The notes: generated from the sequence alone by a model not told the origin. Positions 1 to 7,830 are shown, counted from the stretch's first letter. The stretch is DNA of 64,000 nt from Sellimonas caecigallum (GCF_019754295.1 NZ_VIRV01000010.1:1-64000), one strand, 5' to 3'. Translations and numbers: made by a program.

Positions 1-478
1 ATTCCGGGTATACGAGACGTTCTTCGGAGATCACATTTAAAACTTGATCCAAATATTTGGATGCAAGATATTTAGCCATCGGAAGATTGATATCCAGATA
101 ATTTCCGCAGTCTCTTGCAGTAGCACCCGGAACATCCCCCTCATATCCGGCAATAAACTCATACATTTCTTTTACGAGCGGTATGATATCAGCGGATTCA
201 AAATCTCCAGCCAGAACCAAGTAGAAACCGGTTCTGCATCCCATTGGCCCAAAATAGATGGTCCGTGTTCCATAATCCTCATGGTTGCGGAGAAAAGTGG
301 CGCCGAGGTGCTCGATGGCATGTATTTCCGCTGTGTTCATGACAGGTTCGTAATTTGGACGTGTCATGCGCAGATCGAAAGTCGTGATGACAGTTCCGTT
401 CACATGGTCTTTTCTTGAGACATACACTCCTGGTAGCAATTTCAAGTGGTTTATCGTAAAACTAGCGATCTTTTCCAT
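1..478 (-). CDS. luxS: S-ribosylhomocysteine lyase LuxS (3' end cut by window edge)
   Basis: LuxS cleaves S-ribosylhomocysteine to homocysteine and the autoinducer-2 precursor DPD in the activated methyl cycle. The reverse-strand reading starts MEKIASFTINH and shows the family's metal motif HAIEH (His-x-x-Glu-His, about residues 53-57), followed by the ATFLRN and GPMGCRTGFYL blocks and the late RDCGNYLD block carrying the conserved Cys. 159 codons are visible and the family is about 155-160 residues long, so only the last few residues and the stop lie outside the window. The start is fixed by AGGAGG about 8 bases upstream. It is read divergently from the histidine phosphatase gene and has its own promoter-like site at 554-582. 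Confidence 0.95.
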   Translation of the reverse strand, partial: MEKIASFTINHLKLLPGVYVSRKDHVNGTVITTFDLRMTRPNYEPVMNTAEIHAIEHLGATFLRNHEDYGTRTIYFGPMGCRTGFYLVLAGDFESADIIPLVKEMYEFIAGYEGDVPGATARDCGNYLDINLPMAKYLASKYLDQVLNVISEERLVYPE

Positions 479-553
479 TTTTAACCTCCTGTGTTCTTTG
501 TAGACATATCCGAAGGACAGAGCGCAAATTCTCCGGCTGCGGACACTAACCAA

Positions 554-582
554 AGTATACATGGATTTCCCGAAAAGAGCAA
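554..582 (-). promoter_or_regulatory. Sigma-A-type promoter for luxS
   Basis: On the minus strand TTGCTC (577-582) and TATACT (554-559) are separated by 17 bases, matching the -35/-10 layout. It lies about 75 bases upstream of the luxS start and back to back with the promoter-like site of the divergent histidine phosphatase gene. Confidence 0.6.
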
Positions 583-603
583 GGTTATACTGAAATCTGC
601 ATA

Positions 604-619
604 AAGATATGATATACTG
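604..619 (+). promoter_or_regulatory. Extended -10 promoter for the histidine phosphatase gene
   Basis: TGATATACT (610-618) is an extended -10 element (TG-N-TATACT) located 28 bases before the start codon. The 16 bases 604-619 are repeated exactly at 26378-26393, upstream of the RsmF-like gene. No good -35 is visible. Confidence 0.5.
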
Positions 620-646
620 GTACACAGCGAAAAGGAGGAAGAGACC

Positions 647-1279
647 ATGAAAATATATTTTATCCGTCACGGAGAGACAGACTGGAATAAAGTGCGAAAA
701 CTGCAGGGGAAATCTGACATTCCTCTGAATGCCTTCGGGATACATCTTGCAGAGGAGACAGGGAAAGGGCTCAAGGGAATCCAATTTGATGCAGCATACA
801 CAAGTCCGCTAACTCGGGCAAAAGAGACGGCACGCCTCGTTTTGGGGGACCGGAAAGTTACGCTTATTGAAGATGAGAGACTGGAAGAGATGGGATTTGG
901 AATCTATGAGGGACTATGCTGTAAAGAAGATCATTTGGAAATTCCGGATCCGGAGTTTTTGAATTTCTTTCACGCACCGGAAAAATACCATGCGCCAGAA
1001 GGAGGGGAAACTTTTGCAGAACTGCTACGACGAACCGGCGATTTCCTGGAGAGTTTGAAAAAAGAAGAGTTTGAGGCCAAACAGACAATTCTTGTGTCCA
1101 CACACGGAGCAGCACTCTGCGCTATCCTTTCCCATATCAAAGGACATACGCTCTCTCAGTTCTGGGGAAACGGTGTTCAGAAAAATTGTGCTGTCACAAT
1201 CGCAGTTTTGGAAAATGGGGAATACAGAATTGAAGAAGAGGGAATTACATATTATCAAGATGAAGTAAAACCATGGTAA
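647..1279 (+). CDS. Histidine phosphatase family protein (phosphoglycerate mutase-like)
   Basis: A 210-residue member of the histidine phosphatase superfamily, which transfers a phosphate through a phospho-histidine intermediate. The N-terminal FIRHGETDW carries the RHG motif with the nucleophilic His at residue 8, TSPLTRAKETA is the usual second block, and STHGAALCA (about residue 150) carries the second catalytic His. The substrate cannot be read from sequence; relatives act on small phosphate esters (PhoE/GpmB-like) or on alpha-ribazole phosphate. A cob-operon paralogue at 54359 is the better CobC candidate. The start follows AAGGAGGAAGAGACC. Gene and promoter form a single unit closed by the terminator at 1281. 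Confidence 0.85.
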   Translation: MKIYFIRHGETDWNKVRKLQGKSDIPLNAFGIHLAEETGKGLKGIQFDAAYTSPLTRAKETARLVLGDRKVTLIEDERLEEMGFGIYEGLCCKEDHLEIPDPEFLNFFHAPEKYHAPEGGETFAELLRRTGDFLESLKKEEFEAKQTILVSTHGAALCAILSHIKGHTLSQFWGNGVQKNCAVTIAVLENGEYRIEEEGITYYQDEVKPW

Positions 1280-1280
1280 C

Positions 1281-1323
1281 AAAAACAGGCGCTGCACGAA
1301 AAACACGTGCGACGCCTGTTTTG
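1281..1323. terminator. Bidirectional intrinsic terminator
   Basis: AAAACAGGCG and CGCCTGTTTT form the base of a hairpin with a second pairing segment (GCACG/CGTGC) inside. The stem is A-rich on one side and T-rich on the other, so it can end both the phosphatase gene (+) and the convergent ABC-F gene (-). Confidence 0.8.
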
Positions 1324-1347
1324 ATCAAGAATATTTCAAATGAAAAA

Positions 1348-2988
1348 TTAATCGTCTGCCTCTTCTTCAGCTGTTGTAGCGTATGTCTGGCGCTTCCTTG
1401 CCATCTCATCGCTCTCCAGGTATTCATCGTAAGTTGTGATCTTATCGATCATCTGTCCGTTCGGCATAATTTCCATGATGCGGTTTGCGGTCGTCTGAAC
1501 GATCTGATGGTCTCTGGATGAGAAGAGGATTACACCTGGGAATTTGATCATTCCGTTATTCAGTGCTGTGATGGATTCCATGTCCAGGTGGTTGGTCGGT
1601 TCATCAAAAAGAAGGACGTTTGCGCCGGAGATCATCATCTTGGAAAGAAGACATCTTACTTTTTCTCCTCCTGAGAGTACATTGACTCTTTTGACGCCGT
1701 CTTCGCCGCCAAATAACATACGGCCAAGGAAACCGCGCACATATGTCACATCTTTTTCTTCAGAATACTGAGTGAGCCATTCTGTGATCGTGTAGTCACT
1801 GTCAAACTCTTTTCCACTGTCTTTCGGGAAATATGCCTGACTTGTGGTAATTCCCCATTTGTATGTCCCTTCATCCGGTTCCATTTCTCCTGCAAGGATC
1901 TGGAAGAGGGTCGTCTTTGCAAGCTCGTTGCTTCCAACGAAAGCGACTTTGTCATCGTGATTGATGGTAAAGCTCAGGTTGTCCAGAACCTTTACTCCAT
2001 CTATCGTCTTGGAGAGCCCTTCCACAGTCAGCACTTCGTTTCCGATCTCGCGGTTTGGACGGAAATCAATGTATGGATATTTTCGGCTTGACGGGCGGAT
2101 CTCATCCAACTGGATTTTCTCCAGCGCCTTTTTTCGGGATGTCGCCTGTTTGGATTTGGAAGCATTTGCGCTGAAACGGGAGATAAACTCCTTCAATTCT
2201 TTGATCTTTTCTTCTTTTTTCTTGTTTGCCTCTTTCATCTGACGGATCAGAAGCTGACTGGATTCATACCAGAAATCATAATTTCCGGCATAAAGCTGGA
2301 TTTTACCGTAATCGATGTCTGCGATCTGTGTGCAGACTTTGTTCAGGAAATAACGGTCGTGGGATACTACAATGACTGTGTTGTTAAAATTGATCAGGAA
2401 TTCTTCCAGCCACGCGATAGCATCCAGGTCCAGGTGGTTGGTCGGCTCATCCAGCAACAGGATATCTGGATTACCAAAAAGAGCCTGAGCGAGAAGTACC
2501 TTGACTTTCTCGGCACCTGTGAGATTTTTCATGTACTGGTAATGAAGGTCTGTCTCTATTCCAAGGCCGTTCAGAAGGTTGGCCGCATCGGATTCTGCCT
2601 CCCAGCCGTTCATAGTGGCAAATTCCCCTTCGAGCTCGCTTGCCTTCATACCATCTTCATCGGTAAAGTCTTCCTTGGCATAAAGCGCTTCCTTTTCTTT
2701 CATGATTTCATAAAGGCGCGCATTTCCCATGATGACAGTGTCAAGCACCATGTATTCGTCATATTTAAAATGATCCTGCTGAAGGAAAGACAACCGTTCC
2801 CCCGGTGTGATGATGACTTCTCCGTTAGTCGGTTCAAGCTGCCCGGACAAAATCTTCAGGAAGGTGGATTTTCCGGCACCGTTTGCACCGATCAGGCCAT
2901 AGCAATTGCCTTCCGTAAATTTGATCGTCACATCTTCGAAAAGAGCCTTCTTCCCAACGCGGAGGGTAACATTGTTTGTACTGATCAT
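1348..2988 (-). CDS. ABC-F family ATPase, YkpA/YbiT type
   Basis: A soluble protein of 546 residues with two ATP-binding cassettes and no membrane segments. ABC-F proteins act on the ribosome (translation factor or ribosome protection). NBD1 has Walker A GANGAGKS (about 34-41), Walker B LLLDEPTNHLD and switch VVSHDR. A Lys/Glu-rich linker follows, containing the SANASKSKQATSRKK stretch typical of this subfamily. NBD2 has the signature LSGGEKVR and Walker B LLFDEPTNHLD. Oddities: the NBD1 signature is LTGAE, the NBD2 Walker A is GSNELAKTT, and the NBD2 switch reads SSRDH with Arg where His is usual, so NBD2 is likely weak. The overall sequence matches the Bacillus YkpA type closely. AAAGGAG precedes the start. 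Confidence 0.9.
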   Translation of the reverse strand: MISTNNVTLRVGKKALFEDVTIKFTEGNCYGLIGANGAGKSTFLKILSGQLEPTNGEVIITPGERLSFLQQDHFKYDEYMVLDTVIMGNARLYEIMKEKEALYAKEDFTDEDGMKASELEGEFATMNGWEAESDAANLLNGLGIETDLHYQYMKNLTGAEKVKVLLAQALFGNPDILLLDEPTNHLDLDAIAWLEEFLINFNNTVIVVSHDRYFLNKVCTQIADIDYGKIQLYAGNYDFWYESSQLLIRQMKEANKKKEEKIKELKEFISRFSANASKSKQATSRKKALEKIQLDEIRPSSRKYPYIDFRPNREIGNEVLTVEGLSKTIDGVKVLDNLSFTINHDDKVAFVGSNELAKTTLFQILAGEMEPDEGTYKWGITTSQAYFPKDSGKEFDSDYTITEWLTQYSEEKDVTYVRGFLGRMLFGGEDGVKRVNVLSGGEKVRCLLSKMMISGANVLLFDEPTNHLDMESITALNNGMIKFPGVILFSSRDHQIVQTTANRIMEIMPNGQMIDKITTYDEYLESDEMARKRQTYATTAEEEADD

Positions 2989-3201
2989 GTCATTTCATCT
3001 CCTTTACTTTATTATTCCCGCAGACAAGAAGCGATGCAGAGATTCTGTTCGTCTGATACTGCGGGCAATGGAATTCATATTTTCTAATAAAGGGCAGATG
3101 CCCAACGCTTATCTTACCATGGAGATGCGGACGGTGCAAGGAGTTTTGGGAAGAATTTGGGGAAACTAAGTCTTCTTGCATGGAAAAACAGAAAATCCTG
3201 G

Positions 3202-3229
3202 TTGCCTTCCGAGAAGAGGAGGGTATAAT
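3202..3229 (+). promoter_or_regulatory. Promoter for the patatin-like gene
   Basis: TTGCCT (3202-3207) and TATAAT (3224-3229) are separated by 16 bases. The predicted start site falls just before the GGAGG at 3240. The rest of the 2989-3201 gap shows no gene or clear structure. Confidence 0.6.
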
Positions 3230-3256
3230 ATAGTGTAAAGGAGGGATGTGTGTATT

Positions 3257-4147
3257 ATGGAACAAAACGACAAAACAAAACGACAACTGGTCCCTGCTGT
3301 ACTTGTATTGGAAGGCGGCGCAACAAGGGGCGTCTTTTCATCTGGTGCACTGGATTTTCTGATGGAAAAAAATCTGTATGTGACAGATGTGATCGGAGTG
3401 TCAGCCGGTGCCTGCAATGCCGTCGATTATGTGTCGGAGCAGATTGGGCGTACAAGGGACTGCATGATTCACAAAGAAAAAGAACTGGATTATTATTTGG
3501 GAATCCGGAAAATGTTTAAAGAAAAAAGCATGCTGGATATGGACTTGATCTTTGACAAATATCCAAATGAATTGATTCCTTTTGATTACGATACGTATTT
3601 TGATTCGGATATCAACTGTGAGATTGTCACGACGAATTGCGAAACGGGAAAAGCAGAGTACATGACCGAAAGGAAAGACAGAGATCGTCTCATGAAAATC
3701 GGACGGGCATCCAGCAGTATGCCGTTGGCAGCCCCTATCGTGAGGATAGACGGGGTTCCATATCTGGACGGTGGTTTGGCCGATTCTGTTCCGATACAGC
3801 GGGCAATGAAAAAAGGACGCGAGAAGATCATCATCATCCTTACACGGAACGAAGGATACAGAAAGAAACAGCCTTCCATAGGGGAGGCAAAGATTTACCG
3901 TTCCGCTTATAAAAAGTACCCAAATCTTGTCAGGACTATTCTGAGAAGGCCGTATACGTACAACAGACAGATGGAGCAAATCGAAAAACTGGAAGAGGAA
4001 GGAAAAATCTTTGTCCTTCGGCCGAAGATCAAAGCAATATCCAGGCTGGAGAAAAATTACGACAGGCTGACATCTTTCTATGAACATGGATATGTCCGGA
4101 TGAAGGATCAGTATAAGAAGCTGATGGATTATCTGGAAATGGAATAA
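3257..4147 (+). CDS. Patatin-like phospholipase family protein (YjjU-like)
   Basis: A 296-residue cytoplasmic serine hydrolase of the patatin family, expected to act as a lipid acyl hydrolase with a Ser-Asp dyad. Visible marks are the oxyanion-hole LEGGATRGVF near the N-terminus, the nucleophile elbow GVSAG (about residue 51) and the catalytic Asp in YLDGGLADSVP. There is no signal peptide. I chose the ATG at 3257 because it sits 12 bases after GGAGG; a GTG at 3248 in the same frame is only 3 bases from it. Substrate unknown. It is a single gene, bounded by its own promoter and a convergent terminator. Confidence 0.85.
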   Translation: MEQNDKTKRQLVPAVLVLEGGATRGVFSSGALDFLMEKNLYVTDVIGVSAGACNAVDYVSEQIGRTRDCMIHKEKELDYYLGIRKMFKEKSMLDMDLIFDKYPNELIPFDYDTYFDSDINCEIVTTNCETGKAEYMTERKDRDRLMKIGRASSSMPLAAPIVRIDGVPYLDGGLADSVPIQRAMKKGREKIIIILTRNEGYRKKQPSIGEAKIYRSAYKKYPNLVRTILRRPYTYNRQMEQIEKLEEEGKIFVLRPKIKAISRLEKNYDRLTSFYEHGYVRMKDQYKKLMDYLEME

Positions 4148-4149
4148 GA

Positions 4150-4224
4150 TGAGACGGGCAGATTCTTTTTCATCTACAGCAGGACATTTGGGGATGTCTC
4201 TGATGAAAAAGAGCCTGCCCGTCT
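4150..4224. terminator. Long convergent terminator hairpin
   Basis: GAGACGGGCAG and CTGCCCGTCTT, with inner arms containing CTTTTTCATC and GATGAAAAAG, form a long stem between the patatin gene (+) and truA (-). The convergent position suits a two-way terminator. Confidence 0.7.
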
Positions 4225-4234
4225 TGCAGATCTT

Positions 4235-4978
4235 TTACAGTGTTTTGTAAGTAATCTCCTGAAGAAACAGCCCCTTTGGATCTGCCGGATCTGAGGCCTT
4301 TTTTGTTCCAGAAAAAATAGCATCTATATCGCTTACCGGGCGAAGTGAAAGACCGATATCCAGAAGAGTCGAGACAATGATCCTTGCCATATTGTGAAGA
4401 AAATCGCTGGCACAGATCGAAATTTGAAGCTCTGATGCATCTTCATAAATGTCGATATCAAACACTTCTTTCGGTGCGGCCTTTTTCTTCTTGGAGGAAG
4501 AAAATGCCTGGAAATTGTGCTTCCCTTTTAAAAGAGCGGCGGCTTCCCTCATACGATCTGTATCAGGGCGCTTAAAAGAGTGGTAAACATACTTTCGTTC
4601 AAATACATTTGGAACATCAGCTACGGAAATACGGTAAACATAAGTCCTGGATGCGGCGGTCATGGAAGAGTGAAAGCGCTCTGGCATGTCTTCCGCTTCA
4701 GTGACAGCGATATCTGTCGGAAGATAGTGGTTCAGATAGTTTTTTATTTCACGGAGTGAGAGTGATGCAGATGTGTGAAAGTTTACAGTCTGTGCGTAGG
4801 CATGAACCCCGCTTTCTGTTCTGGATCCACAGATCAGCTCCGGTTTTTCTCCAGTCATCTTGCAGATCACGTCGGAAAGTCTGCCGGAAATTGTGTTTGA
4901 GGAATCTTCATCCCCAAGGCGCTGCCATCCTTGATAACGGCTTCCATCGTATTCCAGGATGAGTTTTATATTTCTCAT
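4235..4978 (-). CDS. TruA-family tRNA pseudouridine synthase with altered catalytic motif
   Basis: A 247-residue homologue of TruA, which makes pseudouridine at positions 38-40 of the tRNA anticodon arm. It shows the N-terminal LEYDGSRYQGWQ and the YVYRI and DFLHNMARIIV blocks. The catalytic loop reads CGSRTESGVHA where TruA normally has GRTDxGVHA, so Glu replaces the catalytic Asp; the codon is GAA and clearly legible. It may be a paralogue with changed activity, with a normal truA elsewhere. I chose the ATG at 4978, which has GGAGAT 7 bases upstream and gives the family's usual N-terminus; a longer reading to 5023 adds a Lys-rich tail without support. Confidence 0.85.
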   Translation of the reverse strand: MRNIKLILEYDGSRYQGWQRLGDEDSSNTISGRLSDVICKMTGEKPELICGSRTESGVHAYAQTVNFHTSASLSLREIKNYLNHYLPTDIAVTEAEDMPERFHSSMTAASRTYVYRISVADVPNVFERKYVYHSFKRPDTDRMREAAALLKGKHNFQAFSSSKKKKAAPKEVFDIDIYEDASELQISICASDFLHNMARIIVSTLLDIGLSLRPVSDIDAIFSGTKKASDPADPKGLFLQEITYKTL

Positions 4979-5029
4979 AATGAATATCTCCTTTTTCTTT
5001 TTTCTGCTGTGGCAGTGTGTCATGTATCA

Positions 5030-5038
5030 TGATATAAT
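5030..5038 (+). promoter_or_regulatory. Extended -10 element for the thioesterase gene
   Basis: TGATATAAT is an extended -10 element 40 bases before the start codon at 5079. TGGCAG lies 17 bases upstream as a weak -35, the same arrangement as before pepD. Confidence 0.5.
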
Positions 5039-5078
5039 AAATTGGCAGAAAAAGAAAGCAAAATATGGGGATGATAAG

Positions 5079-5561
5079 ATGTCAGAAGAAAAAATGAAGA
5101 AAACCGTGGAAGATTCTCTCGTCGAGACAGTCCATATCGTACGTCCGACACACCTGAATTCGGCAGGGCGTCTTTTCGGGGGCGTGCTCATTCAGTGGAT
5201 AGATGAGGTGGCGGGGATAGTAGCAAAGCGGCACAGTATGTCCAACGTTACAACAGCATCCATAGATAATCTGAAATTTATTCGCGGAGCTTATCAGGAT
5301 GATATGGTAGTCATTCGAGGGAAACTTACCTACACTGGACGAACGTCCATGGAAATCCGTGTGGATACGTATATTGAAGATTTAAAAGGAATTCGCAAGC
5401 CGATTAACCGTGCATACTTTACGATGGTTGCTCTGGATGAAAACGATCGTCCAAAGCAGGTGCCAGAGCTGATCGTCCGGACAGAAGCGGAAAGAGCAGA
5501 GTGGGCCGGAGCCGAAAAAAGAAGAGAAAACCGGCTGATGCGAAAAGAGGAAGGATTTTAA
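5079..5561 (+). CDS. Acyl-CoA thioesterase, hotdog fold (YkhA/YciA family)
   Basis: A 160-residue single-hotdog acyl-CoA thioesterase, hydrolysing acyl-CoA to free acid and CoA. The family's HLNSAGRLFGGVLIQWIDE block, with the catalytic Asp, begins near residue 21, followed by FIRGAYQDD and GRTSMEIRVD. The C-terminus is charged. The start at 5079 gives the normal family length; the open frame continues upstream to 4959 but that part overlaps truA in antisense and has no ribosome binding site. Only a weak GGGGA precedes the chosen start. A hairpin terminator follows directly. Confidence 0.85.
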   Translation: MSEEKMKKTVEDSLVETVHIVRPTHLNSAGRLFGGVLIQWIDEVAGIVAKRHSMSNVTTASIDNLKFIRGAYQDDMVVIRGKLTYTGRTSMEIRVDTYIEDLKGIRKPINRAYFTMVALDENDRPKQVPELIVRTEAERAEWAGAEKRRENRLMRKEEGF

Positions 5562-5585
5562 GAGGAGCTAATTGCTCCTCTTTTT
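5561..5585. terminator. Intrinsic terminator
   Basis: AGAGGAGC, loop TAATT, GCTCCTCT, then TTTTT. It ends the thioesterase transcript, and its stem also contains the stop codon of the convergent gene at 5568. Confidence 0.85.
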
Positions 5586-5873
5586 CCATGCCGCATTCAC
5601 AAAAGCGACCATCTGATCAATCTGCGCTTTTTCCTCGCTGCTTTTCCCTTCTTTGAGCATCTGCAGAAGCAGCTCGATTTCTTCCTGAGAAAAACGGATT
5701 CCCTTTTTGTTCGCGCCGGTTATGATGGACATCATGATCGGTGCAAGAGATTTGCCGCTTTTCCCGCGGGTACGCTCAAATGCCATCCGGATCAGCTCCT
5801 GTTTGAGAGGATCCAGGTGCTTCATCTGGGGATGTTCCATCCACTTCATCCATTGCTCGTCTGTCTGGCTCAT
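5568..5873 (-). CDS. Small unknown protein, second gene of an overlapping pair
   Basis: A 101-residue soluble, Met- and Lys-rich protein of no family I recognise. It begins MSQTDEQWMKWMEHP and looks helical throughout. The start at 5873 has GGAAGGAG 9 bases upstream; an ATG at 5882 directly abuts that site and is less likely. Its first 98 bases overlap, in another frame, the 3' end of the upstream gene (5776-6306), so the two are probably cotranscribed and translationally coupled. The clean ribosome binding site and full-length frame argue against a sequencing frameshift, but the overlap is unusually long. Confidence 0.6.
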   Translation of the reverse strand: MSQTDEQWMKWMEHPQMKHLDPLKQELIRMAFERTRGKSGKSLAPIMMSIITGANKKGIRFSQEEIELLLQMLKEGKSSEEKAQIDQMVAFVNAAWKKRSN

Positions 5874-6306
5874 GCATTTCATCTCCTTCCGAAACCATTT
5901 CTTTATATATATCGAACATTTCCTGTTTATCAGGTGGCATCACGGACTTTAAAATTTCCGCTGGATCGCTGTTTTCCGACATGGACTGAAACATTTCCAT
6001 CATACTCATGGCGGAAAAGACCATATCCAGATTCTCTGCCTCTTCTTCTTTCATGTACGGACGGATTTCCTGAAGCACATCTGTCGGAGAGATTTTTCCT
6101 GAGCAGGGGATAGACTGGCTGGAAACTTTCGCACATTTTCCAAAGTAGTCCCATGTATTCCGAAGTTCAGTGAATTTGATAAACACCGCAAAAGTGCGCT
6201 GCTGCCCGGCTGGAAGATAAGGGAGGATCAGCTTCATCATCTGAAGCTCCTCTGTTGTGACAAGCATATCAAAAGGTGTCATAGGAAACGGTTTTTTCTG
6301 ATCCAT
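5776..6306 (-). CDS. Unknown conserved-looking soluble protein
   Basis: A 176-residue protein I do not recognise. The N-terminal two thirds (MDQKKPFPMTPFDML to about residue 140) look like a compact helical domain rich in Met and Glu. The last 35 residues (DEMHEPDRRAMDEVDG onward) are acidic, low-complexity and probably disordered, and are encoded in the region shared with the downstream gene. A strong GGGGAGGGG lies 4-5 bases before the ATG. It forms an operon with the 101-residue gene. No signal peptide, membrane segment or catalytic motif is visible. Confidence 0.65.
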   Translation of the reverse strand: MDQKKPFPMTPFDMLVTTEELQMMKLILPYLPAGQQRTFAVFIKFTELRNTWDYFGKCAKVSSQSIPCSGKISPTDVLQEIRPYMKEEEAENLDMVFSAMSMMEMFQSMSENSDPAEILKSVMPPDKQEMFDIYKEMVSEGDEMHEPDRRAMDEVDGTSPDEAPGSSQTGADPDGI

Positions 6307-6443
6307 CTTTCCCCTCCCCTCTGTCTGGTGTAGTGGCTCCCTTCTGAATATATATGTGTATAAAACCTAATTTATTCGCAAATCATATACTGATACTAGG
6401 GGAAAGAAAATCTGCGTATATTTAGAGAGAGGAGGCAGGCCAG

Positions 6444-6608
6444 ATGGCGAGAAGACTGATTATAGATGGCAATGCGGTCTATGAACTGGACGAAGAGTGT
6501 ATGTTGAAAAAAAGGGAAAGCGACATAAAAAGCCAGAAAAATGCAGGGCTATCCGCTTACGTAAACGAACAAGACGAACAAAAGGCCAGAAATCGTCAAG
6601 CGAAATAA
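6444..6608 (+). CDS. 54-residue basic protein
   Basis: A small open frame reading MARRLIIDGNAVYELDEECM and ending in a Lys/Arg/Gln-rich tail (KARNRQAK). GAGGAGG lies about 10 bases upstream of the ATG. The first 20 residues look like a conserved beta-hairpin and the rest a charged helix. I do not recognise the family. It stands alone between the divergent 5776-6306 gene and the CobW pair. Confidence 0.55.
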   Translation: MARRLIIDGNAVYELDEECMLKKRESDIKSQKNAGLSAYVNEQDEQKARNRQAK

Positions 6609-6618
6609 AGTAGAGTGA

Positions 6619-6682
6619 ATGGATCTGTTTCGATCAGACAGACAAATGAAATGTCCACAGTTCTGATCTGGAGCAGATCCAT
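6619..6682 (+). repeat. Inverted repeat downstream of the small ORF
   Basis: ATGGATCTG (6619-6627) and CAGATCCAT (6674-6682) are exact inverted copies 46 bases apart, followed by ACATTTTTAAAAATG. They could form a transcript-end structure or part of a control region for the CobW genes. No T-tract typical of a terminator is present. Confidence 0.35.
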
Positions 6683-6700
6683 ACATTTTTAAAAATGCAG

Positions 6701-6729
6701 TTTTCAAGATTAAAAAAAACTGTTATGAT
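6701..6729 (+). promoter_or_regulatory. Promoter for the CobW-type gene pair
   Basis: TTTTCA (6701-6706), 17 bases, then TATGAT (6724-6729) preceded by TG (extended -10). It lies 35 bases before the first CobW gene. I found no Zur-like palindrome around it. Confidence 0.5.
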
Positions 6730-6763
6730 AAAATACAGCGAAGAAATAGAAAGAAGGATTATT

Positions 6764-7816
6764 ATGACAAAAGTAGATATCGTATCCGGTTTTCTTGGAG
6801 CCGGAAAGACAACCTTTATCAAACAACTCTTGTCCGATGTATATCAGGGAGAAAAGATCGTTCTGATCGAAAACGAGTTCGGGGAGATTGGAATCGATAG
6901 AGGATTTCTGAAAGATGCAGGAGTGGAGATTACAGAAATGAATTCCGGCTGTATCTGCTGTACTCTCGTAGGAGATTTCAGCACCGCACTGAGAAAAGTC
7001 GTAGACGAGTACCATCCGGACCGTATCCTGATCGAACCATCCGGAGTTGGAAAGCTTTCGGATGTGGCAAAAGCCGTACGTGATGTAGAAAAGCATTGCG
7101 GCGTCTGCCTGAACGGACAGATTACGGTGGCAGACGGGAAAAAAGTAAAGATCTATATGAAGAATTTCGGAGAATTCTACAATAATCAGATCGAGCACGC
7201 ATCCGTCATCGTTCTGAGCCGTACGCAGTCCATGACAGAAGAAAAACTGAAAGAAGCGGTCGCGATGATCCGTGAGAAGAATCCGGATGCATCCGTCATT
7301 ACCACACCGTGGGACAAGCTTGATGGCGAAGTGATCAGGAAAGCTTTAGAACACCGTTCTGTCGCAGACCAGCTTTTGGAGGAAGAAGAACATCATTGCT
7401 GCCATCATCATGAAGAAGGCCATGATCATGGACACCATCATGACGAACACTGCAGCTGCGGACACCACCATGAGGAGCATCATCATCACGGGGAAGAGTG
7501 CGGCTGCGGGCACCATCATCACGAAGGCCACCACCATGCGGATGAAGTATTTACAAGTTGGGGAACCGAGACTGTGGAAAAATATGAAAAAGCAGAGCTT
7601 GAAAACTGGCTGGAAGAGATGGCAGATGAAAATAAATATGGCACAGTGCTGCGGGCAAAAGGAATCGTGGAAGGTACGGACGGACAGTGGCTGGAGTTCG
7701 ACCTTGTACCAGGAGAATATGAGATTCGAAACGCGCGCCCTGATTACACGGGCAAAGTCTGTGTCATCGGTACGGATCTGAAGACAGATGAAATCAAAGG
7801 ATTTTTGAGAGTATAG
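6764..7816 (+). CDS. CobW/COG0523 family GTPase with His-rich metal-binding segment
   Basis: A 350-residue G3E-family GTPase. Members deliver metals such as Zn, Co or Ni to client proteins. Walker A is GFLGAGKTT (residues 9-17), Walker B-like RILIEPSG, and the metal site is the CxCC motif (Cys63, Cys65, Cys66). Residues about 209-258 are a run of His, Cys and Glu (HHCCHHHEE, CSCGHHHEE, CGCGHHHHE), a probable zinc-binding tail. The usual NKxD base-recognition motif reads SRTQ (152-155). A C-terminal CobW_C-like domain follows. The start at 6764 has AAGAAGGAT upstream. It is followed after 14 bases by a second CobW-like gene, so the two probably work together in metal, most likely zinc, allocation. 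Confidence 0.85.
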   Translation: MTKVDIVSGFLGAGKTTFIKQLLSDVYQGEKIVLIENEFGEIGIDRGFLKDAGVEITEMNSGCICCTLVGDFSTALRKVVDEYHPDRILIEPSGVGKLSDVAKAVRDVEKHCGVCLNGQITVADGKKVKIYMKNFGEFYNNQIEHASVIVLSRTQSMTEEKLKEAVAMIREKNPDASVITTPWDKLDGEVIRKALEHRSVADQLLEEEEHHCCHHHEEGHDHGHHHDEHCSCGHHHEEHHHHGEECGCGHHHHEGHHHADEVFTSWGTETVEKYEKAELENWLEEMADENKYGTVLRAKGIVEGTDGQWLEFDLVPGEYEIRNARPDYTGKVCVIGTDLKTDEIKGFLRV

Positions 7817-7830
7817 CAGGAGAACGCAGA

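Noticed and set aside
2359-3087. 242-codon open frame on the plus strand
   Set aside because: It is antisense to the ABC-F gene, has no ribosome binding site or recognisable motif, and the coding signal lies on the minus strand.
6609-6763. Zur operator upstream of the CobW pair
   Set aside because: No palindrome resembling the Firmicute Zur box was found; only an unrelated inverted repeat is present.
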